Translations under genes and position numbers: made by a program
From: Actinomycetospora chiangmaiensis DSM 45062
GTDB taxonomy: Bacteria > Actinomycetota > Actinomycetes > Mycobacteriales > Pseudonocardiaceae
DNA length: 64,000 bases
Assembly (NCBI RefSeq): GCF_000379625.1
Contig: NZ_KB903243.1
Span: 310,105-374,104 of the forward strand
Reading direction: 5' to 3'
Shown: piece by piece, positions 1 to 8,116 of the stretch
How the letters are laid out: each line of letters starts with the position of its first letter
Numbering within the stretch: position 1 is the stretch's first letter
Notes under the pieces: generated by a model
Seen by the model: the letters and a program-made list of their open reading frames with translations, nothing else
Told to the model about the DNA's origin: nothing
Databases searched by the model: none

Positions 1-2
1 GG

Positions 3-1283
3 GCCGGCGCCCGCACGCTCGGCGCAGCGGTCGACCTCGGACCCGCCCGGGACCTCCTGCTGGGCCGCGCCGACGCCGCGTCGTGGCTGCCCCGCCCCTC
101 GCGCCGCGCCGTGGCGCCCGCCCGCGCCGCCGTGCTGCGCGCGGCCGTGGACTGGACCCGCCTCGGCGTCGCCCACGCCCTCCCGACGCCGCTGCTCGCC
201 CGCCTCGCCCTCGCCTACGCCCGGGAGATGCCCGGCGAGCCGCCGGCGGTGGACGACCTGACGCGGGCGGTGGAGGACCTGGTCGCGGCGACGGCGGGCG
301 GCCGGGGAGGCGGCCCGGCCCGGCCACTGCGCCGGCTGCGGCTGCCCGACGGGGTGCACCACGTGCCCGACCCGCTGCTCACGGTCGCGGCCGACCGTCT
401 CGGCCGCGACGGCTGGGAGCCCCCGGAGCGCCTCCGCGAGGTGGTGGGCGACCTGCTGGCCGCGCCCGTGGACCGGGCGGACCGCCGCACGGTGGGCGTC
501 CTCGCCGCCGTCCGGGGCTTCGACGACCTCGCCGCCGCCCTGCTCCGGCCGCCCCCCGCCCCGGACGGCCCGACCGGGCTCACCCCGGCGCAGTGCTACC
601 GGCTCGGGGTCGCCTCCCTGCAGGCCGGGCGGGCCGCGGAGGCCCGCCGCTGGTTCGCCGCCGTGCTCACCGCGACCCCCGACGACGGGTCGGTCCGCGA
701 GCTGCGGGCGCGCGCGGCCTTCTGGTTGGGTCTCGACCGCGACGCCGACCCCGGCGACCGACGTCGACACCTCGAACTCGTGGTGCGCGACGGCCCGGCC
801 CGGGACGCCTCGGACGCCGGGCTCCTGCTCGCGGGCCTGGAGCGCGACGCCGGACGCTTCGACGCGCAGCGGGGCTGCCTGCGCGCGGCCGTCACCGCGG
901 CGCGGACGGCCGGCGACGCCGGGCGGGAGGCCGAGGCGACGCTCGACCTGGCCCACCTCGACCGGCACAGCGGCCGCTCCGACGCGGCCCGGACGGGCTA
1001 CGACCGGGTCCTCGCCCTGGTCGGCCCGGACGAGCCCGCGGGCCTCGCCGCGGGGCGCGGACTCCACGAGCTGGACGACGCGGCCGCCGCCGACGACGGA
1101 CCAGCGCCCGCCCGCTTCGTGCCCGAGCCCCTGCCCGCGCAACGCGGCGGACCCGGTCGGACGCCGCTGCCCCGTCGTGGCGGGGACGACGTCGAGGAGC
1201 TCGACGACGTGGCCGACCGGGACGCGGCGGACGGCGGTCCGGTCGACCGGCCCACGGTGCCGCGCCGGTCGTCCCCGCGCTGA
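3..1283 (+). CDS. TPR-repeat protein, 5' end beyond window
   Basis: The reading frame is already open at the first bases of the window, so the N-terminus is missing and the GTG at 111 is unlikely to be the true start. About 426 residues are visible. Residues ~195-345 form helical pairs typical of tetratricopeptide repeats, for example 'YRLGVASLQAGRAAEARRWF' and later 'LAHLDRHSGRSDAARTGYDR'. The last ~75 residues are acidic, Pro/Asp-rich and probably disordered. TPR domains mediate protein-protein contacts; nothing visible shows the partner or any enzymatic domain. The following gene is convergent, so this is the last gene of its transcript. Confidence 0.6.
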   Translation, partial: AGARTLGAAVDLGPARDLLLGRADAASWLPRPSRRAVAPARAAVLRAAVDWTRLGVAHALPTPLLARLALAYAREMPGEPPAVDDLTRAVEDLVAATAGGRGGGPARPLRRLRLPDGVHHVPDPLLTVAADRLGRDGWEPPERLREVVGDLLAAPVDRADRRTVGVLAAVRGFDDLAAALLRPPPAPDGPTGLTPAQCYRLGVASLQAGRAAEARRWFAAVLTATPDDGSVRELRARAAFWLGLDRDADPGDRRRHLELVVRDGPARDASDAGLLLAGLERDAGRFDAQRGCLRAAVTAARTAGDAGREAEATLDLAHLDRHSGRSDAARTGYDRVLALVGPDEPAGLAAGRGLHELDDAAAADDGPAPARFVPEPLPAQRGGPGRTPLPRRGGDDVEELDDVADRDAADGGPVDRPTVPRRSSPR

Positions 1284-1299
1284 GGTCCCGCCCCGGCCG

Positions 1300-1824
1300 T
1301 CAGGCGGCCGGCGCGACGACGGTCGGCGCCTGCCGCGGCGCCGGGACCCCCACGACGGTGGGCTGACCGGCGAGGGCGGGCAGCGGCGCGAAGACCGAGC
1401 CGCCGAAGAGTCCCTGCCCGGTGCCGGCGGTGGCGAGCATCGTGTCCTCGGTGCGCCGGGGCAGGGCGGTGACGTCCGCGCCGCCGGCGGCCATCTCGTC
1501 GAGCACCCGCTGCGGCCAGGAGCGCGCGGAGCCGCCCGCCACCGGGACCCCGTGGCGGGCGCCGAGGCACCGGGCGCGCAGCGCGGCGAAGGCGTCGGCG
1601 GGCAGCGTGGTGCGGGCTGCGTCCAGGAAGGCCGACCCGAGGTGGTCGTGCAGGACCGCGACGTTGTGCGCGGTCGCCGGGAACCCGGCCCGGGCGAGCA
1701 GCGTGGGGGCGTACCCCGGCGAGAGCCGCGGCGCGAGCTGCTCGACGCCCGCCCCGGCCCGCAGCACGACCGCGAACCCGACCAGCACGACGACGGCGAC
1801 GACACCGACCCCGATGATCCCCAT
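1300..1824 (-). CDS. membrane-anchored hypothetical protein
   Basis: A 174-residue protein. Residues 1-23 are a hydrophobic segment ('GVGVVAVVVLVGFAVVL') that would act as a signal anchor, with the rest outside the membrane. The ATG is preceded only by a weak G-rich ribosome site. The remainder is Ala/Leu/Pro-rich helical sequence with one Cys, and I recognise no domain. It converges on the TPR gene, whose stop is 16 bp away. Function unknown. Confidence 0.5.
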   Translation of the reverse strand: MGIIGVGVVAVVVLVGFAVVLRAGAGVEQLAPRLSPGYAPTLLARAGFPATAHNVAVLHDHLGSAFLDAARTTLPADAFAALRARCLGARHGVPVAGGSARSWPQRVLDEMAAGGADVTALPRRTEDTMLATAGTGQGLFGGSVFAPLPALAGQPTVVGVPAPRQAPTVVAPAA

Positions 1825-1980
1825 GACCCCAACCCCCTCGGCCGACCGGCGGGCCCCGATACCGCCACGCCCTGTGACGGAAGCGTCGTCCGAAGAGACG
1901 TCGTCGTTACGAGATCGCGACCGCGATCCCCCGTCCGGCCCACGTCATCACCCCGAGGTGAGGGATCTTTCCGATTCGTC

Positions 1981-2002
1981 CGTGATCGGATCGTGATCGG
2001 AC
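1981..2002 (+). repeat. tandem 11-bp direct repeat
   Basis: Two adjacent copies of CGTGATCGGAY (Y is T then C) lie upstream of the small gene at 2137. A tandem repeat of about one helical turn could be a regulator binding site, but no matching regulator is identified. Confidence 0.5.
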
Positions 2003-2052
2003 ACGCCGCAACCCTCGTCGCTCTCACTCGGGTGGACTAGTGACGCCCTCTC

Positions 2053-2073
2053 GGGAACCTTTATGTTGTTCCC
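2053..2073. promoter_or_regulatory. GGGAAC...GTTCCC inverted repeat
   Basis: Six-base perfect arms flank the loop CTTTATGTT, about 64 bp before the start of the 67-residue protein. It may be a promoter element (GGGAAC as a stress-sigma -35) or an operator. Confidence 0.35.
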
Positions 2074-2136
2074 ACACCGGGCGCGGCCCCAGCGCGCCCC
2101 GGGACGACCGACACTCCCCCACCGAGGAGTCCCCCG

Positions 2137-2340
2137 ATGTCCTTCGCCAGCAACGCCCTGCTCGCCGCCGGCTCCTCCGTCGCCGCGTGGCTCACCGCGC
2201 CGTTGGTCAGTGCCGCGGTCCACGGCACCACCGACCAGCGCACGCTGGCGGCCTGGAAGGACGAGACCGGGCCGATCCCGCTCCCGCGCCTGGACGACTA
2301 CCGCGAGTCCGGCTTCGACGCGCCCGCGCGCCACGCCTGA
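2137..2340 (+). CDS. small membrane-associated protein (67 aa)
   Basis: The ATG at 2137 follows a good GAGGAG ribosome site. The N-terminal ~28 residues are a weakly hydrophobic, Ala-rich helix, followed by a short charged tail. It shares the spaced pattern A-W-L-x-x-P-[LM]-V then G-T-x-D with the 92-residue protein at 6308, so the two appear to be distant paralogues. No known domain is recognised. The likely location is the membrane or its inner face. Confidence 0.6.
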   Translation: MSFASNALLAAGSSVAAWLTAPLVSAAVHGTTDQRTLAAWKDETGPIPLPRLDDYRESGFDAPARHA

Positions 2341-2525
2341 CCGCTCACCCCTCCGTCACCCGTCCGCGCGCCGCCACCCGCCCGGGTCGCCCCGGGCGAG
2401 CGGCGAGCGTGACCGAAGGTGACACCGAACGGCGGAACCAGCTCGAGCGTGTCGCGGGCGATGTCAGGGAAGAGCCTCACGAGGCCCTCACCCCGACACC
2501 ACCCCGACCAGAGGACGTGAGCGCG

Positions 2526-2840
2526 ATGTCCCGTCACAGCGGCCGTCACCACCACACCTCCCTGCAGCGGGAGCGCGACGAGGCGCGCCTGCAGCGGGCG
2601 CGCGTGGCGCGCGCCCAGCGGCGCGCCGAGCAGGTCGGCGCCGCGACGCCCGTCGACGGCACCCCGGCGCAGCGCAGCGGAACGCCCGCGAAGGTCGTCA
2701 TCGACAACGCCGTCGCCCGTCGTGACCCGCTGACGCGGCCGTTCCCGGCCGCGCCGGGCCTCCCCGACGCCCGGCGCTCCCCCTCCGCGCCGCTGCCCGC
2801 CCACCGACGCCGGCCCGAGGCGGTCCTGGGCGCGCGATGA
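2526..2840 (+). CDS. small basic hypothetical protein (104 aa)
   Basis: The ATG at 2526 is chosen; an in-frame GTG at 2517 is also possible. Residues ~15-40 are an Arg-rich amphipathic helix ('LQRARVARAQRRAEQV'), and the C-terminal half is Pro/Arg-rich and likely disordered. The helix resembles residues ~58-75 of the protein at 6308, which hints at a shared module. No enzymatic motif is visible. Function unknown, possibly nucleic-acid or membrane binding because of its charge. Confidence 0.45.
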   Translation: MSRHSGRHHHTSLQRERDEARLQRARVARAQRRAEQVGAATPVDGTPAQRSGTPAKVVIDNAVARRDPLTRPFPAAPGLPDARRSPSAPLPAHRRRPEAVLGAR

Positions 2841-2868
2841 GACGGGCCGGTGCGGGTAGCCCCGGGTT

Positions 2869-3021
2869 GTGATCGATTCCGACGACCCCACCGACCGCGA
2901 CGACACCCCGGCGGACCCGCCGCACCCCGAGAGCGGGGAGGCCGCCGACCCGGCGTTCGACATCGACCTCGAGCCCGAGGACCAGGGGACGGCCGGCGCC
3001 GCGGCCGAGCCGTCCGGCTGA
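2869..3021 (+). CDS. tiny acidic hypothetical protein (50 aa)
   Basis: A GTG-started frame encodes a highly acidic peptide rich in Asp, Pro and Glu. Codon use has the G/C third positions seen in real genes here. It lies between the basic 104-aa gene and zwf and ends 47 bp before the zwf stop. It has no domain and could be a chance frame. Confidence 0.35.
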   Translation: MIDSDDPTDRDDTPADPPHPESGEAADPAFDIDLEPEDQGTAGAAAEPSG

Positions 3022-3045
3022 CCGCGCCCGACGGCGCGGCCGCGC

Positions 3046-3071
3046 CTGACCCGTCGTCGTCGCCGGGTCAG
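3046..3071. terminator. hairpin at zwf 3' end
   Basis: The perfect 8-bp arms CTGACCCG and CGGGTCAG flank a 10-nt loop and include the zwf stop codon. It lies between two convergent genes and could terminate both. There is no T-tract, as is usual in high-GC actinobacteria. Confidence 0.5.
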
Positions 3072-4564
3072 CCGCGGTTCTCCCGCCAGGCCCGCTCGAA
3101 GGGCAGTCGCCAGGCGTTGGGCGCGATCAGCTGGTGGATCGCGTTCGGCCCCCAGGACCCCGGCGGGTAGGGCTTGACCGGGGGCGGGTCGGCCAGCAGG
3201 GGCTGGGACCGGTCCCAGAGCGACTCGATGCCGTCGGCGGTGGTGAACAGCGTGTGGTCGCCCCGCATGGCGTCGAGGATGAGCCGCTCGTAGGCCTCGA
3301 GGACGTCGGACGCCTCCTGGGTCTCCTGGGTGGAGAACTGCATCGAGAGCTTCTGCAGCCGCATCCCGGGGCCGGGCCGCTTGCCGTAGAAGGACAGCGA
3401 GACCCGCGAGGAGTCGGCGAGATCGAACGTCAGGTGGTCGGGCCCCTGGGTCCCGACGCCCGAGCCCTGCGGGAACATCGTCCGCGGGGCCTCCTTGAAC
3501 GCGATGGAGACGATGCGCTGGCCCTCGGCGAGCCGCTTGCCGGTGCGCAGGTAGAACGGCACCCCGGCCCAGCGCCAGTTGTCCAGCCCGACGCGCAGCG
3601 CGATGAACGTCTCGGTGTCCGAGTCGCGGGCGACCCCCGGCTCGTCGCGGTAGCCGCCGTACTGCCCGCGCACCACGTCGGAGGGGTGCACCGGCAGCAG
3701 CGACCGGAAGACCTTGTTCTTCTCCTCGCTGATCGCCCGCGGCTCGAGCGCGGTCGGCGGCTCCATCGCGACGAACGCCATCACCTGCATGAGGTGGGTG
3801 ACGACCATGTCCTTGTACGCGCCGGTCGCCTCGTAGAAGCTCGCCCGCTGGTCGAGCCCGAGCGACTCCGGGATGTCGATCTGCACGTGGTCGATGAAGT
3901 TGCGGTTCCAGATCGGCTCGAACAGCCCGTTGGCGAAGCGGAACGCGAGGACGTTCTGCGCCGCCTCCTTGCCGAGGAAGTGGTCGATCCGGAACACCTG
4001 CGACTCGTCGAACACCTGGTGCACGAAGTCGTTCAGCTGGATCGCCGACGGCAGGTCGTACCCGAACGGCTTCTCCATGATCACGCGCGCGTCCTGGACG
4101 AGGTCGGCGTCGCGCAGCATCCCGACGACCGCCTGCGCGGCCTTCGGCGGCACCGAGAGGTAGTGCAGCAGCCGCACCCGGTCGCCGAGCTGGGTACTGG
4201 CCTCCTTCACCGCCGAGGCGAGCGCCTCGGGGCCCTCGCGCTGGCCGACGTAGACGAGCTTCGCCGCGAAGTCGTCCCAGGCGGACTCCGCGAGCCGGTG
4301 CATGCCGAAGTTCTGCACCGCGTCGTGGGCGAGCTCGCGGAACTCCTCGGTGGTGAGGTCGTCCATCGCCGTCCCGACGATGCGGATGTCGGGCGCGAGC
4401 TCGGACGCGGCGAGGTAGGCGAGCCCGGGCAGCAGCTTGCGTTTGGCCAGGTCCCCGGTGCACCCGAACAGCACGATGACGTGCGGGACGATCGGGTCGA
4501 GGTCCCGCCGGAACGGGCGCGACCCGGGGCCCGGGTAGGCGATGTCGGAGTTGCGATCGGGCAA
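3068..4564 (-). CDS. zwf: glucose-6-phosphate 1-dehydrogenase
   Basis: Cytoplasmic enzyme oxidising glucose-6-phosphate to 6-phosphogluconolactone with NADP+, the entry to the pentose phosphate pathway. The product is 498 residues, normal for the family. Visible signatures are the dinucleotide loop 'GCTGDLAKRK' (residues ~34-43), 'EKPFGYD' near 160 and the active-site segment 'RIDHFLGK' near 190. I chose the TTG at 4564 because GGAGG (4570-4574 on the minus strand) sits 5 nt upstream; a frame opening at 4609 has no such site. No gnd, tal or opcA neighbour is present, so the gene stands outside the usual pentose phosphate operon. Confidence 0.95.
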   Translation of the reverse strand: MPDRNSDIAYPGPGSRPFRRDLDPIVPHVIVLFGCTGDLAKRKLLPGLAYLAASELAPDIRIVGTAMDDLTTEEFRELAHDAVQNFGMHRLAESAWDDFAAKLVYVGQREGPEALASAVKEASTQLGDRVRLLHYLSVPPKAAQAVVGMLRDADLVQDARVIMEKPFGYDLPSAIQLNDFVHQVFDESQVFRIDHFLGKEAAQNVLAFRFANGLFEPIWNRNFIDHVQIDIPESLGLDQRASFYEATGAYKDMVVTHLMQVMAFVAMEPPTALEPRAISEEKNKVFRSLLPVHPSDVVRGQYGGYRDEPGVARDSDTETFIALRVGLDNWRWAGVPFYLRTGKRLAEGQRIVSIAFKEAPRTMFPQGSGVGTQGPDHLTFDLADSSRVSLSFYGKRPGPGMRLQKLSMQFSTQETQEASDVLEAYERLILDAMRGDHTLFTTADGIESLWDRSQPLLADPPPVKPYPPGSWGPNAIHQLIAPNAWRLPFERAWRENRG

Positions 4565-4671
4565 CGGAGCCTCCCGCGGATCGAGTTCCGCGTGGACCGT
4601 AGCCCGCACGTGTGGCGGGCGTGTGTCGTCCGGGAGGGGTTGAACGTGATCACCCGGGGAACGCCTGCCCG

Positions 4672-4872
4672 GTGGAGGACGACGGAACGTTGGTCAATCG
4701 GGTACGACGCGACGGGGACGCGGGGGTGGACCGCGGGTCGAGCCAGACCCACGGGGCCGGTGACCCCAGCGGGGTCGACGTGGAGCCCGACATACCGCCG
4801 CTGCGCTTCGGCGAGGACGTCGCGGACCACGACGAGGACGCCGCCCCGCCGTCCGCGGCGAAGCCCTCCTGA
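4672..4872 (+). CDS. small acidic hypothetical protein (66 aa)
   Basis: A GTG at 4672 follows a GGGGAA stretch about 11 nt upstream. The product is strongly acidic in its second half ('DVADHDEDAAPP') and has no recognised domain. It is divergent from zwf and its stop is 10 bp before the stop of the esterase-fold gene. In composition it resembles the tiny acidic protein at 2869. Confidence 0.4.
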   Translation: MEDDGTLVNRVRRDGDAGVDRGSSQTHGAGDPSGVDVEPDIPPLRFGEDVADHDEDAAPPSAAKPS

Positions 4873-4881
4873 CGACGGGCC

Positions 4882-6117
4882 TCAGCGGATCCAGGCCGGG
4901 TGCACCCGCGGGACGAACGCCACGGCGTCGTACTCGCGGACGGGGACCACGGGGATGCGTTCCCGGAGCTGCCCGGAGTCGACCACGCTGCCGATCCGGC
5001 GCATCGTCGTCGGGCTGGCGGCCCAGTCGGCCAGCCCGCCGCGGGCGCCCCGCAGGTCGACGAGCTGGTCCTCGGTGTCGCCGAGGGCGCGGCGCAGGTC
5101 CGCCTCGGCGGTCCCGGCCAGGACCGGCAGCCGGTGTGACGACGGCCGGGGCCGCGCCGGCCGCAGCAGCTTGCGGCGGACCGCCGACGCGCTGCCCTCG
5201 GCGAACCACCCGCCCACCACGTAGTAGGCGTCGCCGAGCGCGGCGCGCAGGTGCCGGCCCGCCGTCGTGGGGTCCGCGACCCGGACCAGGTCGTCGTGGC
5301 CCCAGAAGAGCACCGCCGGGGTGCCCGCGGCGCCGTCCGCCGCGCGGCTGACGGCGTCGGCGACCAGCCGCGCCCGCAGCACCGGCGCGCTGGTGTCGTC
5401 CAGCTGCTCGGCCTCCGCGGCCGTGGGGAACGCCCGCCCGCGGGGCGCCGCGGCGACCTCGGCCGCCCGCGCCAGGATCCAGGCGTGGTCGAGGGCCTCG
5501 GCGTAGCGGCTCGGGGACGTCTCGGCGACCAGCCGGGCCTCCGCCGCGACCAGCTCGCCGTGCAACGCGACGACGCCGTCGCGGAGGGGGGCCTTGAGCG
5601 GGCGCTCGTCGGGCTCGCGGTCGAGGAGCTCGCCGAGGCCGTCCCGCGCGGGCGGGAGGAGCTCGGGCGCCGCGTCCCGGAGGTAGGCCCCGAGGACCTT
5701 GACCGAGCGCGCCGCGCGGACGGGATCGGCGCCGACCACCCGCACCCGGTCGGACGGGTCCACCATCTCGTTGCGGTCCCGCAGCCAGGAGACCAGCCCG
5801 ACCATCTCGCGCGTGTCGTACTCCCACCCGCCCAGGGCGGCGACGGCGTCGCTCGGCGAGGAGATCCCGCGGGCGGCGGCGTCGAGCCCGGTGGCCCCCG
5901 CCTCGCTCGCCCCGAGCACCAGCACGCGCACGCCCAGCTCGTCGACGGCGTACTCGACGATGCGGCGGCCCATCTCGAGGAGCTCGCGGGCGCCGTACGC
6001 GGCCGCTCCGACGCCGAGCACCCGGACGCCGCGCAGCGCCGGGCGCCAGGACGCGAGTCCGAACGCGTCGACGGGCACCGCCCGCGCGGCGACCTCGTCG
6101 GCGACCTCGTCGTCCAT
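4882..6117 (-). CDS. erythromycin-esterase-fold protein, probably catalytically inactive
   Basis: About 411 residues from the ATG at 6117; an upstream in-frame extension to 6240 lacks support. The N-terminal third follows the erythromycin esterase/EreA family (PF05139): 'VLGVGAAAYGARELLEMGRR' aligns with the family's V-x-x-L-G-E-x-x-H-G-x-x-E segment, and 'FWGHDDLV' with its W-x-H-N-x-H-V segment. The Glu and His of GExxHG are Ala and Tyr here, the Glu of the following strand is Gly, and the second His of WxHNxHV is Leu. By family knowledge such a protein should not hydrolyse esters. It may be a pseudoenzyme or bind a ligand. No resistance role can be claimed. Confidence 0.6.
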   Translation of the reverse strand: MDDEVADEVAARAVPVDAFGLASWRPALRGVRVLGVGAAAYGARELLEMGRRIVEYAVDELGVRVLVLGASEAGATGLDAAARGISSPSDAVAALGGWEYDTREMVGLVSWLRDRNEMVDPSDRVRVVGADPVRAARSVKVLGAYLRDAAPELLPPARDGLGELLDREPDERPLKAPLRDGVVALHGELVAAEARLVAETSPSRYAEALDHAWILARAAEVAAAPRGRAFPTAAEAEQLDDTSAPVLRARLVADAVSRAADGAAGTPAVLFWGHDDLVRVADPTTAGRHLRAALGDAYYVVGGWFAEGSASAVRRKLLRPARPRPSSHRLPVLAGTAEADLRRALGDTEDQLVDLRGARGGLADWAASPTTMRRIGSVVDSGQLRERIPVVPVREYDAVAFVPRVHPAWIR

Positions 6118-6307
6118 GCCCGCAGACCCTACGGAGCGCCCCGCCCGGCCCGCCGTGGGGTCCGCGGGGTCCGCGGCGGCCCGCGGACCAGGTCTCATCA
6201 CACTCTCGGGTGACATTACGCCGAGTGGCCTAACGGTCATCGTGCGTGGCGCGACACCCCGGGTGACTCCGCACCCGCGGAGGAGAGTTCACCGGGAGGA
6301 ACCCACG

Positions 6308-6586
6308 ATGTCGAAGCCCGCGACCGGAGCCGCCGCAGCAGCCGCCGCGCTGGGGGCGTGGCTCGCCGTCCCGATGGTCACCATGCGCCGCAAGGGGACG
6401 CTCGACGAGCAGCAGATCGCCGCGATCCGGGGCGAGTCCCGCTTCGACCCGACCGACGCCGAGGCCCGGCACCGCGCCGCCCTCCGTCGGGCTCGCGTGC
6501 GTGAGGCCCAGGTGCGCGCGGCGATGGCCGCCATCCCCGAGCCGCGCCCGTCGGCGGAGCCGCAGCGCTCGCCGCTGACCTGGTGA
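6308..6586 (+). CDS. small protein with N-terminal hydrophobic helix (92 aa)
   Basis: The ATG at 6308 has a GGGAGGA ribosome site 6 nt upstream. Residues 6-26 are an Ala-rich hydrophobic helix ending 'AWLAVPMV', followed by a charged helical region. It resembles the 67-aa protein at 2137 over the first half and the Arg-rich helix of the protein at 2526 over the second, as if it combined both. No family is recognised. Confidence 0.6.
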   Translation: MSKPATGAAAAAAALGAWLAVPMVTMRRKGTLDEQQIAAIRGESRFDPTDAEARHRAALRRARVREAQVRAAMAAIPEPRPSAEPQRSPLTW

Positions 6587-6637
6587 CCGGCGGGTCCCAC
6601 CCGCCCGCCGTCGCGGTGCCGCTAGCGTGCGGCCCCG

Positions 6638-8116
6638 ATGGCCGCTACGGGATCGTCGGGACGACGCCTGGTCGTGTGCTGCGACGGCACCTGGGACACC
6701 CCGTCCGAGCGGACCAACGTCTCCCTGCTCGCCGCCGCCCTGCGTGAGGACGAGACGCAGGTCGTGCAGTACTTCCCCGGGGTGGGCGCCGACGGCGACC
6801 CGGTCTCCCGGGTGCTCGAGGGCGGGCTCGGCCTCGGGCTGAACCGGCGGATCCGCGAGGCCTACGCGTGGCTCGCGGAGACCTGGCGGCCCGGCGACGA
6901 GATCGTGCTGCTGGGCTTCAGCCGCGGCGCGTTCACGGTCCGCAGCCTCGCCGGCATGCTCGCGGCCACCGGGCTCGTCGCCTTCGTCCCGGGCACGTCC
7001 CGCCGTGAGCGCAACCGCGTCGTCCGGCGCCTGTTCCTCGACGGCTACCAGCGTGGCCGGCGCGTCGACGGGCTGACCTACGCCCCGGGCTTCGGTCCCG
7101 ACGACACCGCGCCGATCGCCTTCCTCGGCGTGTTCGACACCGTCGGCGCCCTCGGCGTCCCCCGCACCTTCGGCCTGCTCTCCACGCTCCTCCCCCGGCA
7201 GGTCGAGGGGTTCCACGACCTGACCCTGGCCCCCGACGTCCGCCACGCCCGCCAGGCCCTCGCCCTCGACGAGCGGCGCGGACCGTTCGTGCCCGCGGTG
7301 TGGGCCGACCCGGCGCCCGGCGACCACCTCTCGTTCGCCCAGCAGTGGTTCGTCGGCACCCACGGCGACGTCGGCGGGTCCCAGGACCGCCCCCGGGCGC
7401 TCTCCGACATCACGCTGCGCTGGATGGCCGACGAGGCCACCGCCGCCGTCGGGCTCACCTGGGACCGACCGGTCACGACGACGGGTGACCCGCTCGGACC
7501 GCTCGACCCGCGGCCCCGCGGCATCTGGTCGGTGCTCTCCCCGCAGCCCCGCTCGGTGCCCCGCGTCGTCGAGGGCGCCCCCGACGTGCACCCGTCGGCC
7601 GTCGTCCGCCGCGCGGCCACCACCTACCGGCCGGGCCGCCTCGTCCCGGCGGCCTCCGCCGTCTCCGCGGTCGTCCCCGCCGACGACCCCTGGGCCGAGA
7701 CCGGGCTCTACCTCGAGGCGGGCCGCTGGGCCCTGACGGCGAGCGGGACCTGGACCGACCACGGGACCTCGACCCCGCCGTCGGGCTTCCGGCGGTGGCC
7801 GCTGCGCGCCTGGCCGGACTACGCCGTCGGCGCGGTCGCGGACGGTTACCGGCGGGCGGTCCGGCGTCTCACCACGCGGCTCGCCGACGCACCCGGCGCC
7901 CCCCGGGACGGCGACGCCCGGCGGATGGCGATGGTGGCCGCCGTCGCGAACGCGCGCCGCGATCCGGACGGCGGGCTCACCCGCGGGACCACCGCCCTCG
8001 TCGGGACCGTCGTGGACCTGCCGCGACCCGGCTACCTCTACGCCTTCGCGAACGACTCCTGGCTCGGGTACCGGGGCAACCGCGGCGCGGCGACGCTCGT
8101 GGTGGAACGCGGGTGA
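6638..8116 (+). CDS. DUF2235 alpha/beta-hydrolase domain protein
   Basis: 492 residues. The N-terminus 'LVVCCDGTWDTP' and the nucleophile elbow 'GFSRGA' near residue 92 are hallmarks of DUF2235, the fold also used by Tle1 phospholipase effectors of type VI secretion. The 'GTHGDVGG' segment near residue 240 is another conserved block. There is no signal peptide and no T6SS gene nearby, so a secreted effector role is unlikely; a cytoplasmic lipase or esterase is a reasonable guess. The stop overlaps the start of the next gene (GTGA), so the two are probably co-translated. Confidence 0.8.
   Translation: MAATGSSGRRLVVCCDGTWDTPSERTNVSLLAAALREDETQVVQYFPGVGADGDPVSRVLEGGLGLGLNRRIREAYAWLAETWRPGDEIVLLGFSRGAFTVRSLAGMLAATGLVAFVPGTSRRERNRVVRRLFLDGYQRGRRVDGLTYAPGFGPDDTAPIAFLGVFDTVGALGVPRTFGLLSTLLPRQVEGFHDLTLAPDVRHARQALALDERRGPFVPAVWADPAPGDHLSFAQQWFVGTHGDVGGSQDRPRALSDITLRWMADEATAAVGLTWDRPVTTTGDPLGPLDPRPRGIWSVLSPQPRSVPRVVEGAPDVHPSAVVRRAATTYRPGRLVPAASAVSAVVPADDPWAETGLYLEAGRWALTASGTWTDHGTSTPPSGFRRWPLRAWPDYAVGAVADGYRRAVRRLTTRLADAPGAPRDGDARRMAMVAAVANARRDPDGGLTRGTTALVGTVVDLPRPGYLYAFANDSWLGYRGNRGAATLVVERG

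Larger units (their letters stand above)
1825..2136. promoter_or_regulatory. 312-bp intergenic region with repeats and promoter-like sites
   Basis: This gap separates the divergent genes at 1824 and 2137 and is clearly less G+C-rich than its surroundings. It holds a tandem 11-bp repeat (1981-2002) and an inverted repeat with arms GGGAAC/GTTCCC around an A+T-rich loop (2053-2073). GGGAAC resembles the -35 of ECF or SigH-type promoters; that assignment is inference. I see no coding sequence in it. Confidence 0.4.

Noticed and set aside
2298-4463. A 721-codon minus-strand frame overlapping zwf
   Set aside because: Shifted frame of zwf; the translation is Arg-rich and has no motif.
4882-6117. 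Annotating a macrolide-resistance esterase
   Set aside because: The family's motif residues are substituted, so a resistance function is not supported.
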